A stretch of DNA of 64,000 bases from Cordilura impudica. Taxonomy: Eukaryota; Arthropoda; Insecta; Diptera; Scathophagidae. The DNA is taken from contig CAVMKG010000280.1 in NCBI GenBank assembly GCA_963682025.1, positions 1-64,000 of the forward strand, given 5' to 3'. The notes under the pieces were generated by a model. That model did not search any database. It had not been told where the DNA came from and saw only the letters and a list, made by a program, of their open reading frames with translations. Made by a program: the position numbers and the translations under genes. Of this stretch, positions 49,162 through 61,263 are shown piece after piece (position 1 is the stretch's first letter; each line of letters opens with the position of its first letter).

Positions 49162-49942
49162 CAAGTAAGAAAATTATAGTCGGTCTAGACCGACTATACG
49201 ATACCCTATACCATGCGGTTAGAAACCCTATCTCTTAGGCCCAACTAACTGGACATTGAAAATAAGCAAAAACCAAATTTGAGTGGGATTTTTATTAATT
49301 TTTTTGGCTGCAGATATGAAAAAGTTCATATCGGATGCTATATCTATAAAGGGACTAGGTCCAAAAATGGACCGATCCTGATCATGTTTGGTAAAGTCTT
49401 GTATTTTGCAAAAATATGTACAAACAAAATTTGAGAAGAATCAGTGCAATATTTTTGTTTTTTAATAGATTTAAGTGAAGATCGGGAAGCAGCTCTATAT
49501 GGGGTCAGAGGGATCATTTTTGGACTACTCATTAGTGGATATAATGAACGCATACAAACCCAATTTGAGTAAGATCTATATGACAATTTGGATCTTATGG
49601 CAATTTATGTCGATTTCATATGGGTAATTTGTATGGGGGCTAGGTCTGAACATGGACCGATTCTCACCAATTTCAATAGCGTTCATCCCGATAAAAGCTT
49701 ATATACCAAATTTCGTCAAAATATATTCATATTTGCGACCTTCAGTTTGATTACAAGCTTTACATGGACACACAGACGGACGGACGGACGGACGGACGGA
49801 CGGACATTGTTAAATCAACTCAGCAAGTGGTTCTGATTCGATCGGTATAATAAAGATGGGTCTAGGTCAAATATTTTTTGGTTGTTACAAACAGCAGCAC
49901 AAAGTCATTATACCCAAACCACATAGTGGTATAGGGTATAAA
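49162..49942 (-). mobile_element. Full-length DINE-1/HINE-like element
   Basis: 781 bp. On the plus strand: CAAGTAAG, the hairpin AGTCGGTCTAGACCGACT (49178-49195), GATACCCTATACC (49200-49212), body, (GGAC)n at 49776-49804, and GGTATAGGGTAT (49928-49939). On the minus strand this is 5' subterminal repeat, GTCC microsatellite, 3' subterminal repeat, terminal hairpin, as in DINE-1/HINE elements derived from Helentrons. No ORF. Best copy of a family with pieces at 6045, 9746, 15861 and 34991. Confidence 0.65.
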
Positions 49943-50351
49943 TACATACCCGTTCATGCACCATGTTGTATATATACAACAGGTGCATTAATGCATAGAA
50001 AAGTTATCTGAATAATATTTTTACCTTTTTTTTTGTTTTATTTCACTTCTTTACTAAATAATCTAATTGGAAAAAAATCATCACTAAATTATTGTAAGCT
50101 CTTCTTAAAAAGTTAAGCACTTATTTTTTCACAAAATTTACAGATAAAAAATCGATCGATTTTAGCGAATGAAAACTTTAATATAAGGCACAAAAACTTT
50201 ATAATAATGATCAAGCAAAAAACAAAACTAAAGTAAAGGCCTCTAATATCTGTTTGTAGTACTTGGGTTTGCAAAATTAACCGTTAGAAATGAGTAATGT
50301 GCTCTCAAAAAGTGTTGTTGTATACATACAACAAATGCATGAAAGGGTTAA

Positions 50352-50826
50352 TTAAATTACTCTAAAAAAATTAAAATTACGATAATTTAAACAGCCCTAT
50401 AAGTACTCGTATACAATGGTGTATTAAATTTGTGCTTTAGGTATTTTATACCTTATAATAATCATTATTTGTTCTTTTACCAGTATATATTTGTAAGTAA
50501 GAATGTCAATACATAGAGGATATAATTCATTAGTAACCTGGTTTTTTATTATCATACCTTCTTTATACCTTGTTATTTTACCTAACAATGCACTAATGCA
50601 AGTAGTAAAGAAAACACACACAGGTAATTCATTTGTATAGTGGGTTTTTTATATATTATTTTAGGTAGAAATCTACTAATGCCATTTTCTTACCTTTTTC
50701 TTTTACTTAGAAACATAGTATGATGGCTTACGAGAAGGCTTATAAAAAAGCGACATTTGAATACAAACGCAATTGCTCTAATATATTTCAGCAATAACAG
50801 TCGTAAATAAAAATATTCAGAAAAAT
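50352..50826 (+). other. Transib copy 2 upstream region, diverged or replaced
   Basis: The first ~20 bp (AAATTACTCTAAAAAAATTA) continue the Transib 5' region, then similarity to copy 1 is lost until the start codon. A different short insertion or heavy decay is likely. No ORF of note. Confidence 0.4.
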
Positions 50827-52332
50827 ATGGAGAGCTTCAGTTTTAAAGAACTGGGCGAAGAGTTTTTAGAAACAAAAAACAAGAAGATGTTCTTAGTTAC
50901 GTTAAAATAAAATTAAACTTAAATTTGTGTAGCACCGAAATACAAGAGCAATTATCTAATTTCGTCAAATCACTAGAAAAACGCTACAAAGAAGTCAGCT
51001 ACAGTAAACAAAATTTTTATATAAAAAGTGCAGACTGGTTAAAAGGCCAACTTACTGTCGCTGCAGAAACAGCAAAGCAAGATAAGGCTGGAAGACCACG
51101 CAAATCATTGGACAACTGGCGATAGATCAAAGAGGCGGAAACTTAAAGATGTTAACGTTGAAATTGGTTGTACAAATATAAAAGAATCTTTCCTACATCA
51201 ATTACGATCACAGAACCAATTGACAAAAGTGAATATCATTGAAAAAGTTGTTAAAGTATTCCAGTGAGAACAAAACGGATTCTTAAAAGTATATTAACTC
51301 CGAGCGATGCAAAACAGTTCACAAATGAGGAGGTATTAGCATTATTTCTGGATTTGAAATTAACAAAACAGCAATATATTCAGCTCAGATTGCGTGCGAT
51401 TGAAAAAGGCTCAAATATGTATCCAGCATATCATCACATAACCGCTGATAAAATGGACTGTTTGTCATCAAAGGACACTATCACACACAGTTGAACGCTT
51501 GCTTCAATCAATAAAAGGAAATGAGTTAAAGAAATATGCAAACACAAAGTTAATTCTCTTTTTTAAATGGGGATGTGATGGTTCTTCGGGACAGAAACAA
51601 TACAAACAAGTAGTATGTGAAAATATTTCGGACTCAGATATGTTCATGGTATCATTTGCACCATTGCGATTGAAAAAGATTTTGTAAGATTCAGAGCCTT
51701 CGACTAGTGCAACGCAAACAATGGATATTTGGAAAAAATGAGACTCCATCTTCTACGAAATACTGCAGGCCAATCAAATTTGAATTCAAAAAAGAAACTC
51801 ATGATGCCATTAACAAAGAAGTTAGTGATATCAAGGCCCAAATTGCAACACTACAGCCATTACAATTACAGTTAGATGGGCAGCAAATTGAAGTAAACTA
51901 CCAATTTGGCTAACACGAAGGCTGCATCCAGCTGCATTATATGCCAAGCAACATCAAGCCAATTAAACCAAGTCCCGACAAAATCATTAGATAATACCGA
52001 TGCATGTGAATTTGGATTATCACCACTACATGCAAGAATACGACTTATGGAACACATACTAAAAATCAGTTATGATTTGGATTTGGGGCTTCAGGATCAA
52101 TAAGAAACAACGAAACCAACAAAGAGTTAAGAAGTTCAAAAAAGAAACATGTTCAAGATAAATATCGCAAATTTTCATTGGTTATAGATCAGCCAAAACA
52201 AGGGTCAGGCAATAAAAATGATGGCAATACCGCAAGAAGATTCTTTTCAGATCCAGAAACAGCATCTGAAATAACAGGAGTGGATTTAAACCTTATTTTC
52301 AGATTTAAAATAATCCTAGAAACACTTGCATG

Positions 52333-52770
52333 AGTTACGTCATCACACTTATCCCCACCAAAACCACCAAGACAACAACAACAACTATAATAACAACAAC
52401 ATTTATATTAGGCAATAAATTTAATACAGGAAATTATAAATCAACAAAATATTATAAACAAAATTATTTCGAAATTTATTAAATTCAATAAAACTACTAA
52501 ATATGCAATATTACCACAAGCAAGAGAATAAGCACTTTTATATTTAGTTCGCAGACAAAATTATTGGGAAATTTGTTAAATATAAAATTAATTCAATAAA
52601 ACCACCAATTATGCAAAATTAACAGAATCAATAGAATAAGCACTTTTGTATTTAGTTCATAAGTTTTATTATAAAGTAGAAAGAAAACAATAAAGAAAGT
52701 CAGATATAATTGAACTACGGAAAAGTAAAGTTGTTTTGTTTTTAAACTTAGTAAAGTAAGTTATATTACT
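52333..52770 (+). repeat. 5' LTR of the errantivirus-like element
   Basis: 438 bp. Contains an internal ~110-bp duplication (CAATAAAACTACTAAATATG at 52487 and CAATAAAACCACCAATTATG at 52597) that the 3' LTR lacks. Near 52700 AAGAAAACAATAAAGAAAG could be the polyadenylation region. Confidence 0.85.
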
Positions 52771-52782
52771 GGCGCAGTCGAA
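52770..52782 (+). promoter_or_regulatory. Primer binding site, tRNA-Ser type
   Basis: TGGCGCAGTCGAA directly at the LTR edge, as in 17.6/297-type elements. Confidence 0.75.
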
Positions 52783-52799
52783 AAAAAAGTTGACGGTAT

Positions 52800-53400
52800 A
52801 TCAACTTTCGCTCTCAACTAAAACTATTAAGGAACATAATAGTGAATATAATTGTTAATTAAAAATTGATAGTGAAGTAAGAACATAATAAAACAATAGA
52901 CAATTATAAACAGTGAAAAATTTTAAAAATCAAAACAAGAACAATCAGTTAATGAAAATAATTGTTAAAAAAAATTAGAACTAGAAGATAATAAAACAAT
53001 TATAGACAGTGAAAAATTAAAAACAAACAACAATCAGTTATTGAAAAAAACTGCTAATTAAAAATTATAAATAGTGGACTAGAAAGTAATAAAATAGTAA
53101 TAAAATAGAGCAAAAATTGGTCAGTTAATAAAAATAACTGTTAAAATTAGAACAAAAACATAACAAAATAGACAGTGAAAAAATTAAAGATCTTAAACAT
53201 AGACAATTATAAAGAGTAAAATTAAAAATCAGTTAGAGAAAGTAACTGTTATATAAAAACAATTAGAACTAAAACATAGTAAAAATACACTATATACGGT
53301 AAAGAAACCGATCATCAATAATCATCAACAAACAAAAACCAACAGAAAACAAGGAAAACACCAACCCCAGGATCATCAAATCATCAATAAGAAAACCATA
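52800..53400 (+). repeat. A-rich errantiviral leader with degenerate ~75-bp repeats
   Basis: Units built from CAATCAGTTAATGAAAATAA, AATTGTTAAAA and ATAAAACAATAGACA recur about six times between the primer site and gag. No ORF. Confidence 0.6.
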
Positions 53401-53517
53401 GGAACAGCAACCAGCATGAAACTACTACTAATAATAATAGGGTAAATAAGTTATATTTTAATTAAGTAACACATATATGTATAAGAAATTTTTTTTTAAA
53501 TAAAAATTGCTTCATTC

Positions 53518-54879
53518 ATGCGAAAAACATATCGTATCAAACCGTACACAACCATTTTTAGACACCTAATACCCATTCCAGAAAGTAGAGAAATGTCACT
53601 AAATGAGAATAATCCCTCGGGTTCCACCCCCCAAATTCCAAATCCAATTCCATACCAGAATCAAATATTTGACTCATTGAGAGTCCCAGATGCGGTGAAA
53701 GATCTCCCAAAATTTGACGGAAACCCTAGATTGCTGTACGAATTTTTGACAAATGTTGAGGAAATCTTGGGATATCTTGTTAACGTAGACGGAACAAACT
53801 ATGCAAAAATTATATTAGGAGCAATTAGAAATAAAATAGTAGGTCAAGCTAACGAGGTACTCAATGTCTATGGTACCCCTCTAGTTTGGGAAAATATAAA
53901 AAGTAATCTAATCTTACATTATTCCGATAAAAGAAATGAAACATCCCTAATAACAGATCTACATAACCTAAAACAAACTAATAAATCAGTCCAACACTTT
54001 TATAGTTCAATTATAGAAATACAGTCGTCCATCAATAATAATATTCTAATCCATGAAAACAATCCTAGTGTCATAGAAGCGAAACAAAAATTATTCGGCG
54101 AAATGTGTCTAAACACATTTTTATCAGGCCTTAAAGAACCTTTAGGTTCAAACATTAGATCGATGAGACCAAGAACAATGACCGAAGCCCTTTCCTTCTG
54201 CATACAAGAACAGAATATATATTATACTAAAAAACCATTTACGAACACATATCCTGTTTTTCAACAGAATGTTAGACAAACCCCACCAAATTATCAAAAT
54301 TATTCACCTTATCAAACTTACCAACCAATAATGAACAATCCAAACAGATTTTCACAACAGTTTTCGAGACAGTACCACCCAACTGTACCACCATATCAGA
54401 ACAATATGATTAGATATCAGAATCCAATTAGCAACGGCCAAAGACCCCAAGTTAATGCACCTATTAACGCATTCGCACAAAATAAACATTTTAATACACA
54501 CCAAGGGAATATACCGAATAACAAATTCGAACAAAACAGAACATTCTATAACAATAACAACAATTCACTTAATCCCAACTTTGGACAACAACAATATCGT
54601 CCACAAATTTTACCACCCCCAGAACCAATGGACGTAAGCTCGGGTTATACTCACTTGAAGAAACCATCAAGCATGCAGACACAAAGAATGACAAGTGGTT
54701 TTAAACCTCATGAAATACATAATATTGACACAGAAGGAACTCCCTATACAAACTTAGAGGAATATTACTATTATCACCAGAATGACTATGTTCAACAGAA
54801 TGATTTCAATCAAAACTTTAGTTTTGAACAAAACGACCAATATGATCAAAACAGTAGTAACACAATTGAAAAACATTGA
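53518..54879 (+). CDS. gag: Errantivirus-like Gag
   Basis: 453 codons, open throughout. Forms the particle core. Met1 or Met25 (MSLNENN, 53590) could be the start; the second fits better as the upstream 24 codons are basic and unlike the rest. The N-terminal half (LRVPDAVKDLPKFDGNPRLL, then YEFLTNVEEILGYL) is the conserved capsid-like region of errantiviral Gag. Residues ~230-450 are rich in Asn, Gln, Pro and Tyr, and no zinc knuckle is present, as is usual for this group. The tail TIEKH ends where the foreign block begins, so the original C-terminus and the gag-pol junction may be lost. Confidence 0.85.
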   Translation: MRKTYRIKPYTTIFRHLIPIPESREMSLNENNPSGSTPQIPNPIPYQNQIFDSLRVPDAVKDLPKFDGNPRLLYEFLTNVEEILGYLVNVDGTNYAKIILGAIRNKIVGQANEVLNVYGTPLVWENIKSNLILHYSDKRNETSLITDLHNLKQTNKSVQHFYSSIIEIQSSINNNILIHENNPSVIEAKQKLFGEMCLNTFLSGLKEPLGSNIRSMRPRTMTEALSFCIQEQNIYYTKKPFTNTYPVFQQNVRQTPPNYQNYSPYQTYQPIMNNPNRFSQQFSRQYHPTVPPYQNNMIRYQNPISNGQRPQVNAPINAFAQNKHFNTHQGNIPNNKFEQNRTFYNNNNNSLNPNFGQQQYRPQILPPPEPMDVSSGYTHLKKPSSMQTQRMTSGFKPHEIHNIDTEGTPYTNLEEYYYYHQNDYVQQNDFNQNFSFEQNDQYDQNSSNTIEKH

Positions 54880-56212
54880 AAAACATTTGCCTTCTTGCAA
54901 AACATTTGCCTTTGTGCTTATTCAAACAATTGCGGCACAAATTATTTTTCTTTACAACATCTCATTTTCTGTCTAATGAAAGCTTCTTAAAATCACTGCA
55001 AACTGACACTTTATGTTCACTATCATACATATAGCACTTTACCTTAAATGGTGGTCGTTCTTCTGTATATGTATTCACATTCACGTTTTTAATTGTTGGC
55101 ACGGTTGAAAAAACTGTGCTTGCAGCATTCGCGATTTGAAAAATCCAATCACTAAACGTTTTCATTACTGGTAACTGATCATCTTTTGGGTACAGAGCCC
55201 AATTCAATTTATATTGACTAGACAGCTTGTCAACCAGTTCCTTCACTAACATCGGGTTATTCATATGAGCATCCATTTTGCAGGCCTCCATGGTGGAATA
55301 TATATTTTTTACACAAAGTGCAAATCAATCATTGATTCGAGCTTATCTTTTGATGGAGGTAATTTTCTGGCCTTTTCAATTACTCGCTCTAAAATATGCT
55401 CTGGTTGTCCAACACACATTCTTAAAGTCTGAATTATTTCCGGCACCATTATAGGTAACATGAGCTTACTCTTTACCAACTCCTTGGCTCTCCCCTTTTA
55501 GCCGTATCAAATTTTCTGCATGTGAATAACCAACTACCGATGTACTGTTTTCGAAGGTGCTAATGAATAGCGGCCATTCCTCAGGATCTCCGTGAAAATG
55601 TGGCAAATCGCGGGGAATTGCTTGTCGTGCAGCCAATTGAGATGGCGAAGGTCCAGAAACAAAATTCCAGTTACCCGTCATGCGTAAAGGATTTTGTTGA
55701 AAATTATCGCTTTCACCACTTTGTGACAATATTTGGTACTTTCTTTCAAGAAATTCCTGTTGTAAACGTTGCTGCTCCTACAGCAGTTTTAGCTGTAATT
55801 CAACTTGCGTTGTACGAGTCGCATTCTGTTGCTTTGGCGTTGGTTTGTGTATAAATGTATTGAATGGAAATGAAATTGAGCTTGTAGCTGCTGTAGACGT
55901 AGTTGGTTTCATTTTCATGTTGTTGCTCGCTTGTGTGTGAAAGGGTGCATTTGTTTCTGTGCTCAGAGCTACTGATGGTAAAGTCCTCTTGCCGAGTTCT
56001 TCAATCGTACTCGCCATTTGATGCGCCTCTCCTGTAACTGTCGGTGACGACGCTGCCTGCGGCTGCCTTAGTAGACCCATATTACCTAATCGAGATGTGG
56101 GTTTACCCTCTGTTACTTTGTTGTAATTGGGATTACAACCTTCACAACTCCAACTAACATCAGCGACTCCACTGTTTACACACAGCTTTACATTTTTTAC
56201 AATTATATTCAT
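54880..56212 (-). pseudogene. BEL/Pao gag fragment
   Basis: ATG at 56212 (MNIIVKNVKLCVNSG) leads into a Q/T-rich part. 55729-55466 reads RQAIPRDLPHFHGDPEEWPL and ENSTSVVGYSHAENLIRLKG, the DUF1759-type core of BEL Gag. 55291-54962 reads LNWALYPKDDQLPVMKTFSD. At the end NLCRNCLNKHKGKC (about 54900-54940) is a zinc-knuckle-like C-x2-C. Frames break at ~55770, 55460 and 54962. A different BEL family from that at 27485-32478 as far as I can judge. Confidence 0.75.
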
Positions 56213-56960
56213 TTATTAAAACTTCACTTTCAATCATTTTTTTATTTTATTTTCTCTTTGTAGAGAATTTTGTTCAAGTAGAACCTTTTTTTATATTGTT
56301 TATTGTTTCAAATTTATAGATTTAGTTTTTCCGACGCGAAACCACGGATATTTAAAATTTTTTGATTTAATGTATTAATTAATATATAATTTTTAGAAAA
56401 AAAAATTGTTTTAATGAATGTTGCGGCACGATATAAAAATGAGCCGGCTTTAAATAAAATACAAAATTTTTAATAGCACTCCTTGTGCATAAATATTTTA
56501 ATTTATTAATTTTAAAAGCGAGAACGCTTTAAAACAATTTTGAAAGCATACGTGCCTTTTACCGACTGACTTCTTAATTTTCTAATTGATCTCTAGTTAG
56601 CTACACAGTCTACGTGATACATAAACAGAGACCGTTATGTTTAAGAAACAAGTTATTTTAGTACATATTTCAAAAGGAGAAATTGATGATTATATGTATA
56701 TATAAACAAAACAGTTACAATTGTGAATATGTATTATTGCTTGTTTGAGAATTTGCAATTTAAGAATTTTAATGGGAGGTATCCCAATATTGTTATGTGA
56801 GTTGTAAAATAATAGTATATAAATGATTACTGAAGTAAGTTTCTTCCAAATTAATAATAAATGTTTAGATAGTTTTAAAATTAATACAATTCATAATTAT
56901 TATATTATCATCTGGATATTGGCGGCAACAAGAACATTAAAAAACTTTTTAAAGTCGACA
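56213..56960. other. AT-rich DNA between the BEL gag and gypsy fragments
   Basis: No ORF or motif. It may include the BEL leader/LTR (56213-56640) and the leader side of the gypsy fragment, but no LTR edges were identified. Confidence 0.35.
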
Positions 56961-57745
56961 TGAATTCCGAAGAAAAAGAGTTTCTTCATGATCTTATAGA
57001 AATAGTGACTTGTTGTTTCATGAAGGTGATTCACTTGCTCATACTCATGAGATAAGATATTCCATAATTACTACTACAGATAAACCTGTATACTCTAAAA
57101 TATACAGATATCCCAAAATCCACGAAGAAGAAGTTAACAGGCAGATCCAAGAAATGTTACAACAGAAAATAATTGTGGAAAGTAACTCTGCCTATAATTC
57201 TCCTATCTGGGTTGTTCCAAAGAAAATGGACCAATAGGGCATTAAGAAGTGGCGCATTGTTGTTGACTACAGAAAATTGAACGAGATAACGGTGGAAGAC
57301 AAATTTCTAATACCCAATATAGAAAATATATTGGACAAATTGGGGAAGTCTACTTATTTTACAATATTGGAATACAAACGATAGAAAAAAACAGCCTTCT
57401 CGACTCCCTTGGGACATTTTGAATACAACAGGATGCCCTTTTGATTAAAGAATGCTCCAGCAACCTTTCAACGTCTTACGAACTCTGTTCTTAGAGAATA
57501 TATTAATAAAATTTGCGTTGTTTATTTGGATGACATTTTAATTTTTAGTACATCGTTAACAAAGCATGTAGAGAGTGTCAACAAAATTTTTCAGAAATTA
57601 TGAGAGCACAATCTGAAGATACAGCTCGACAAATGCGTTTTTTTGGCGAAAGAAACTGAATACCTTGGTCGTATTCTGAGTGAGGAAGGTCTAAGACCTA
57701 ACCCGAATAAAATTGATGCTATTCAGAAGCTAGTAAATGCCTCCC
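56961..57745 (+). pseudogene. Gypsy-family reverse transcriptase fragment (second family)
   Basis: Plus-strand pieces [64 protein letters not shown] and the active site [10 protein letters not shown] (about 57515) match a 17.6/297-like RT. It is distinct in sequence from the RT at 58560-59300. At least four in-frame stops (near 57237, 57382, 57445 and 57601). Ends abruptly after the connection block [16 protein letters not shown]. Confidence 0.85.
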
Positions 57746-60700
57746 GGGACCAACCGGATACTTAGACATAAATAAACATGGACGCACATTACCATACATA
57801 AATATATCCTCCCCTTTCGGTAGACCACTAAAATTTCTGATCGACACTGGTGCCTCTTCATCGTTTATAAATCCAGAATTTGTTGATCAGGGCGAGTGTG
57901 AAAGTTGTGAACCAATCACGATCACCACGATTTTAAATAAACACTCCTTGAACAAGAAAATCAGCTTACCGTACTTTATGGAATTCGGAGGAGAAGGCAA
58001 GATGAAATTTTTCATCTTTAGATTCCACAATTATTTTGACGGATTAATAGGACTTAATATTTTAGATAAACTTAAAGCCAAAATAGACCTTGGCAATAAA
58101 ACTCTAATCACAAACAATACTATAATACCACTACAATTTAAACCTAATCTAACTTCGAGAAAATTTATAATTCAACCTTGCTCAAAACTTGTTACGAAGA
58201 TACCGGTTGATTCTCGAAACGGTGAAGGTAGGTATTTATTCCTCAAGAGAATGGTATAGTTTTGTTGAGATAGTAAACATATCTGACCGAGAAAAAGTTA
58301 TCTATATTGAACAACCCGTAAAAACTATTCCATATCAAAATTTCATTGAAGTTAATAACTTCACCATAGATTCAGATACGCCCCATCAAGAGGATAGTAT
58401 AACTAAATCTCTGAGAACGGACCACTTGAATGAAGAAGAGAAAAAGCGTTAATGAGAATCTGCAAAGATTAAGATGATATATTCTTTAAAGAAGGGAATC
58501 CCCTCAGTTTTTGTAACCAAATTAAACATAAAATCAAAACCACGGATGACATCCCTATTTTTACGAAATCCTATAGATACCCTTATGTTCATAAGGAAGA
58601 AGTACGGGCACAAATAAATAAAATTCAACAACAGGGCATTATAAAACCAAGTTTTTCACCTTGGAGTGCTCCTGTGTGGATAGTCCCAAAAAAAGATGCT
58701 ACCAATATACAAAAATGGAGACAAGTTATTGACTACCGAAAACTAAACGAGAAGAGAATTTGTGACAAGTATCCCATACTCAACATTACAGACATACTAG
58801 ACAAATTAGGAAGAAGTATATTCTTCACCACCCGCGATCTTGCCAGTGGCTTCCACCAAATATAAATGCATCCAGAACACGTGGGAAAAACTGCATTCTC
58901 CGTGGACGGAGGTCATTTTGAATTTGTCAGAATGCCCTTTGGCCTCAAAAATGCACCATCTACATTCCAGAGAATAATGGACAATGTATTGAATGACCTA
59001 ATAGGTACAATTTGTCTTGTATACTTAGACGATATAATCATCTACTCCACGCCATTACAAGAACATATGGTAAATTTGAAGAAAGTTTTTGAAAGACTAA
59101 GAGAATCAAATTTAAATATTCAGTTAGACAAATCTGAATTTTTGCACAAAGAATGTTCATTTTTGGGAAATATTATTTCCACCGAAGGAATAAAACCAAA
59201 CCCTGAAAAAATTCACGCGATAAAAAATTTTCCCATCCCGAAAACTCAAAAGGAAATAAAATCATTCTTAGGGCTATTGGGTTATTATCGGAAATTTATA
59301 CAAGACTTTCCAAAGTTAACGAAACCTATGACCGAATGTTTGAAGAAAGGAAGGAAAGTCATTTTAAACGACCAATACCTAAGAACATTTGAAACATGCA
59401 AAAACTTATTGATCAACGACCCTTTACTCCAATACCCGGACTTCTCAAAACCATTTGTCTTAATAACTGATGCGAGCGACTTTGCTCTAGGAGCAATTCT
59501 TTCCCAAGGTCCAATCGGAAGCGATAAGCCAATATGCTATGCGAGTAGAACATTAACGAACAGCGAAATAAACTACTCAACAATTGAAAAGGAACTGTTA
59601 GCTATTGTTTGGGCTACGAGATATTTTAGACCCTACCTTTTCGGACATAAATTTAAAATTGTAACCGACCATAGACCACTTACATGGATTATGAGTCTAA
59701 AAGAGCCAAATTCCAAATTAGTAAGATGGAGGCTCAAACTCGAGGAGTTTGACTATGAAATCGTTTATAAAAAAGGCAAACTTAATACAAACGCAGACGC
59801 TCTAATCCGCATCAAAATTCACAATCATAACGCTTTAAATAATGAAGAGGTTAACATTAATACAATCGACAATGACTCAATTCACGGAACAGCGAGAACG
59901 ACCATTCACTCCGCAGATGAAAATTATGATGACGGAATTCCAATCTCAGAAAAAGCATTGAACACGTTTAATCTTCAAATTATCCTACAAGCGAAAACGA
60001 AGGTTCTCCTCTTACACTCGAGACTGTATTTAAAAATAAATTGCGGAAGACGATACGCAGACCAGAATGCAACGAAACTGTAATGACTGATATATTTAAG
60101 CGATACCTTGCCCCCAATAAACTCTCTGCGATAATGACAGACGATGTCTCATTTAAAATTGTTCAAAACACATATTCTAAATATTTTGCAAGCAGTAAAC
60201 TTTTTAAACTCGTTCGCTGTAAAATCTTATTACAAGATATTCGAAACACCGATGATCAAGATAAACTTGTGAATGATCACCATATCAATCACAATCATAG
60301 AGGCATACAGGAAACATTTGAAACGGGAATATTTTTTCCCTTATATGAAGGAAAAAATACACAAATGTATTAATCATTGTAATATATGCCAAACACTCAA
60401 CTACGACAGAAGACCTCCGAAACCTACATTTGAAACCCCAGAAATACCAAAAAAAACATTAGACATTGTCCACATTGACTTATACTGCATAAATAAACGA
60501 AACATTCTCACCCTTATCGACAAAGTTTCGAAATTCGGATCAGCATATTCCCTAGAATCCAGAAACAGCATATCAATCTTAAAAAATATTGAACATTATA
60601 TAAGCCTACACGGCCTCCCCAAAAAAATTGTTTGTGACCAAGCCTCGGAGTTCAGTGCATCTATTTTAAAAGACTTTTGCGAAACCAACAGAATTAATAT

Positions 60701-61241
60701 ACATTACACCTCATTTCAACAAAGCACTAGTAATTCTCCAATCGAAAGACTACATTCGACGATGGCAGAAATTTATAGAATCATTATGCAAAAATACAAA
60801 GACTCAGAACTACCATTAGATCACGATGAAATACTTTTCGAAGTAATCACGACATATAATAACTCTATACATACCGCGACAAAACTGACACCATTTGAAT
60901 TGTTCTATGGAAGAACACCCACATTTGAAAAAGACTTAAATAATAACACACAACACGAATACTTGCAACGACTAAAAGAATTTCAAAACAAATTACATGA
61001 ATCAATTAGGGAAAAACTGACACATGACACAGAAAAACGCACTGAACGATTAAACCAAAATAGAGAAGAACCCGAAACCCTTCTAGAAAACGACATCATC
61101 TACAGAAAAGAATGCAGGAGAAATAAATTGACCCCTAGATTTTCAAAGAGAACTGTAAAACAAAATAACAAAGTGACTCTTTTAACACTAAGTAACCAAA
61201 AACTCCACAAATCCAAAATAAAAAGAAAACATAAAATCTGA
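57746..61241 (+). pseudogene. pol: Errantivirus-like Pol, broken (protease, RT, RNase H, integrase)
   Basis: Protease motif FLIDTGASSSF lies near 57840, then a frame change near 58200. RT blocks: WRQVIDYRKLNE and FTTRDLASGFHQ before an in-frame TAA (58863-58865), then FVRMPFGLKNAPSTFQR and the active site VYLDD (59019-59033). RNase H: LITDASDFALGA, YSTIEKELLAIVWA and VTDHRPL (59460-59690). Another stop lies near 58450, and frames change near 60050 and 60300. The integrase (60273-61241) has CINHCNICQ of the HHCC finger and the DDE residues in VHIDLYC, VCDQASEFS and SPIERLHSTMAEI. All domains are in the normal order for this group. Several lesions make it non-functional. Confidence 0.88.
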
Positions 61242-61263
61242 AACTCACCTTTCTTTTAGATTT

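Larger units (their letters stand above)
47054..50347 (-). mobile_element. piggyBac element, decayed
   Basis: Flanked by TTAA (47050-47053 and 50348-50351), the obligatory piggyBac target. Ends CCCTCTCATGCACC and, on the minus strand, CCCTTTCATGCATT. It carries a broken transposase on the minus strand and a HINE insertion upstream of it. Inserted in the 5' region of Transib copy 2. Confidence 0.88.
54880..57745. mobile_element. Foreign block between gag and pol: BEL gag (minus) plus gypsy RT (plus)
   Basis: Does not belong to the host element: a BEL/Pao gag lies on the minus strand (54880-56212) and a different gypsy-family RT on the plus strand (56961-57745), with ~0.75 kb of AT-rich DNA between them. 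Left and right edges are abrupt. I cannot tell whether it arrived in one event or two. Confidence 0.7.

Noticed and set aside
51872..52057. Minus-strand 61-codon ORF in Transib copy 2
   Set aside because: Antisense of the conserved transposase region, so explained by that gene.
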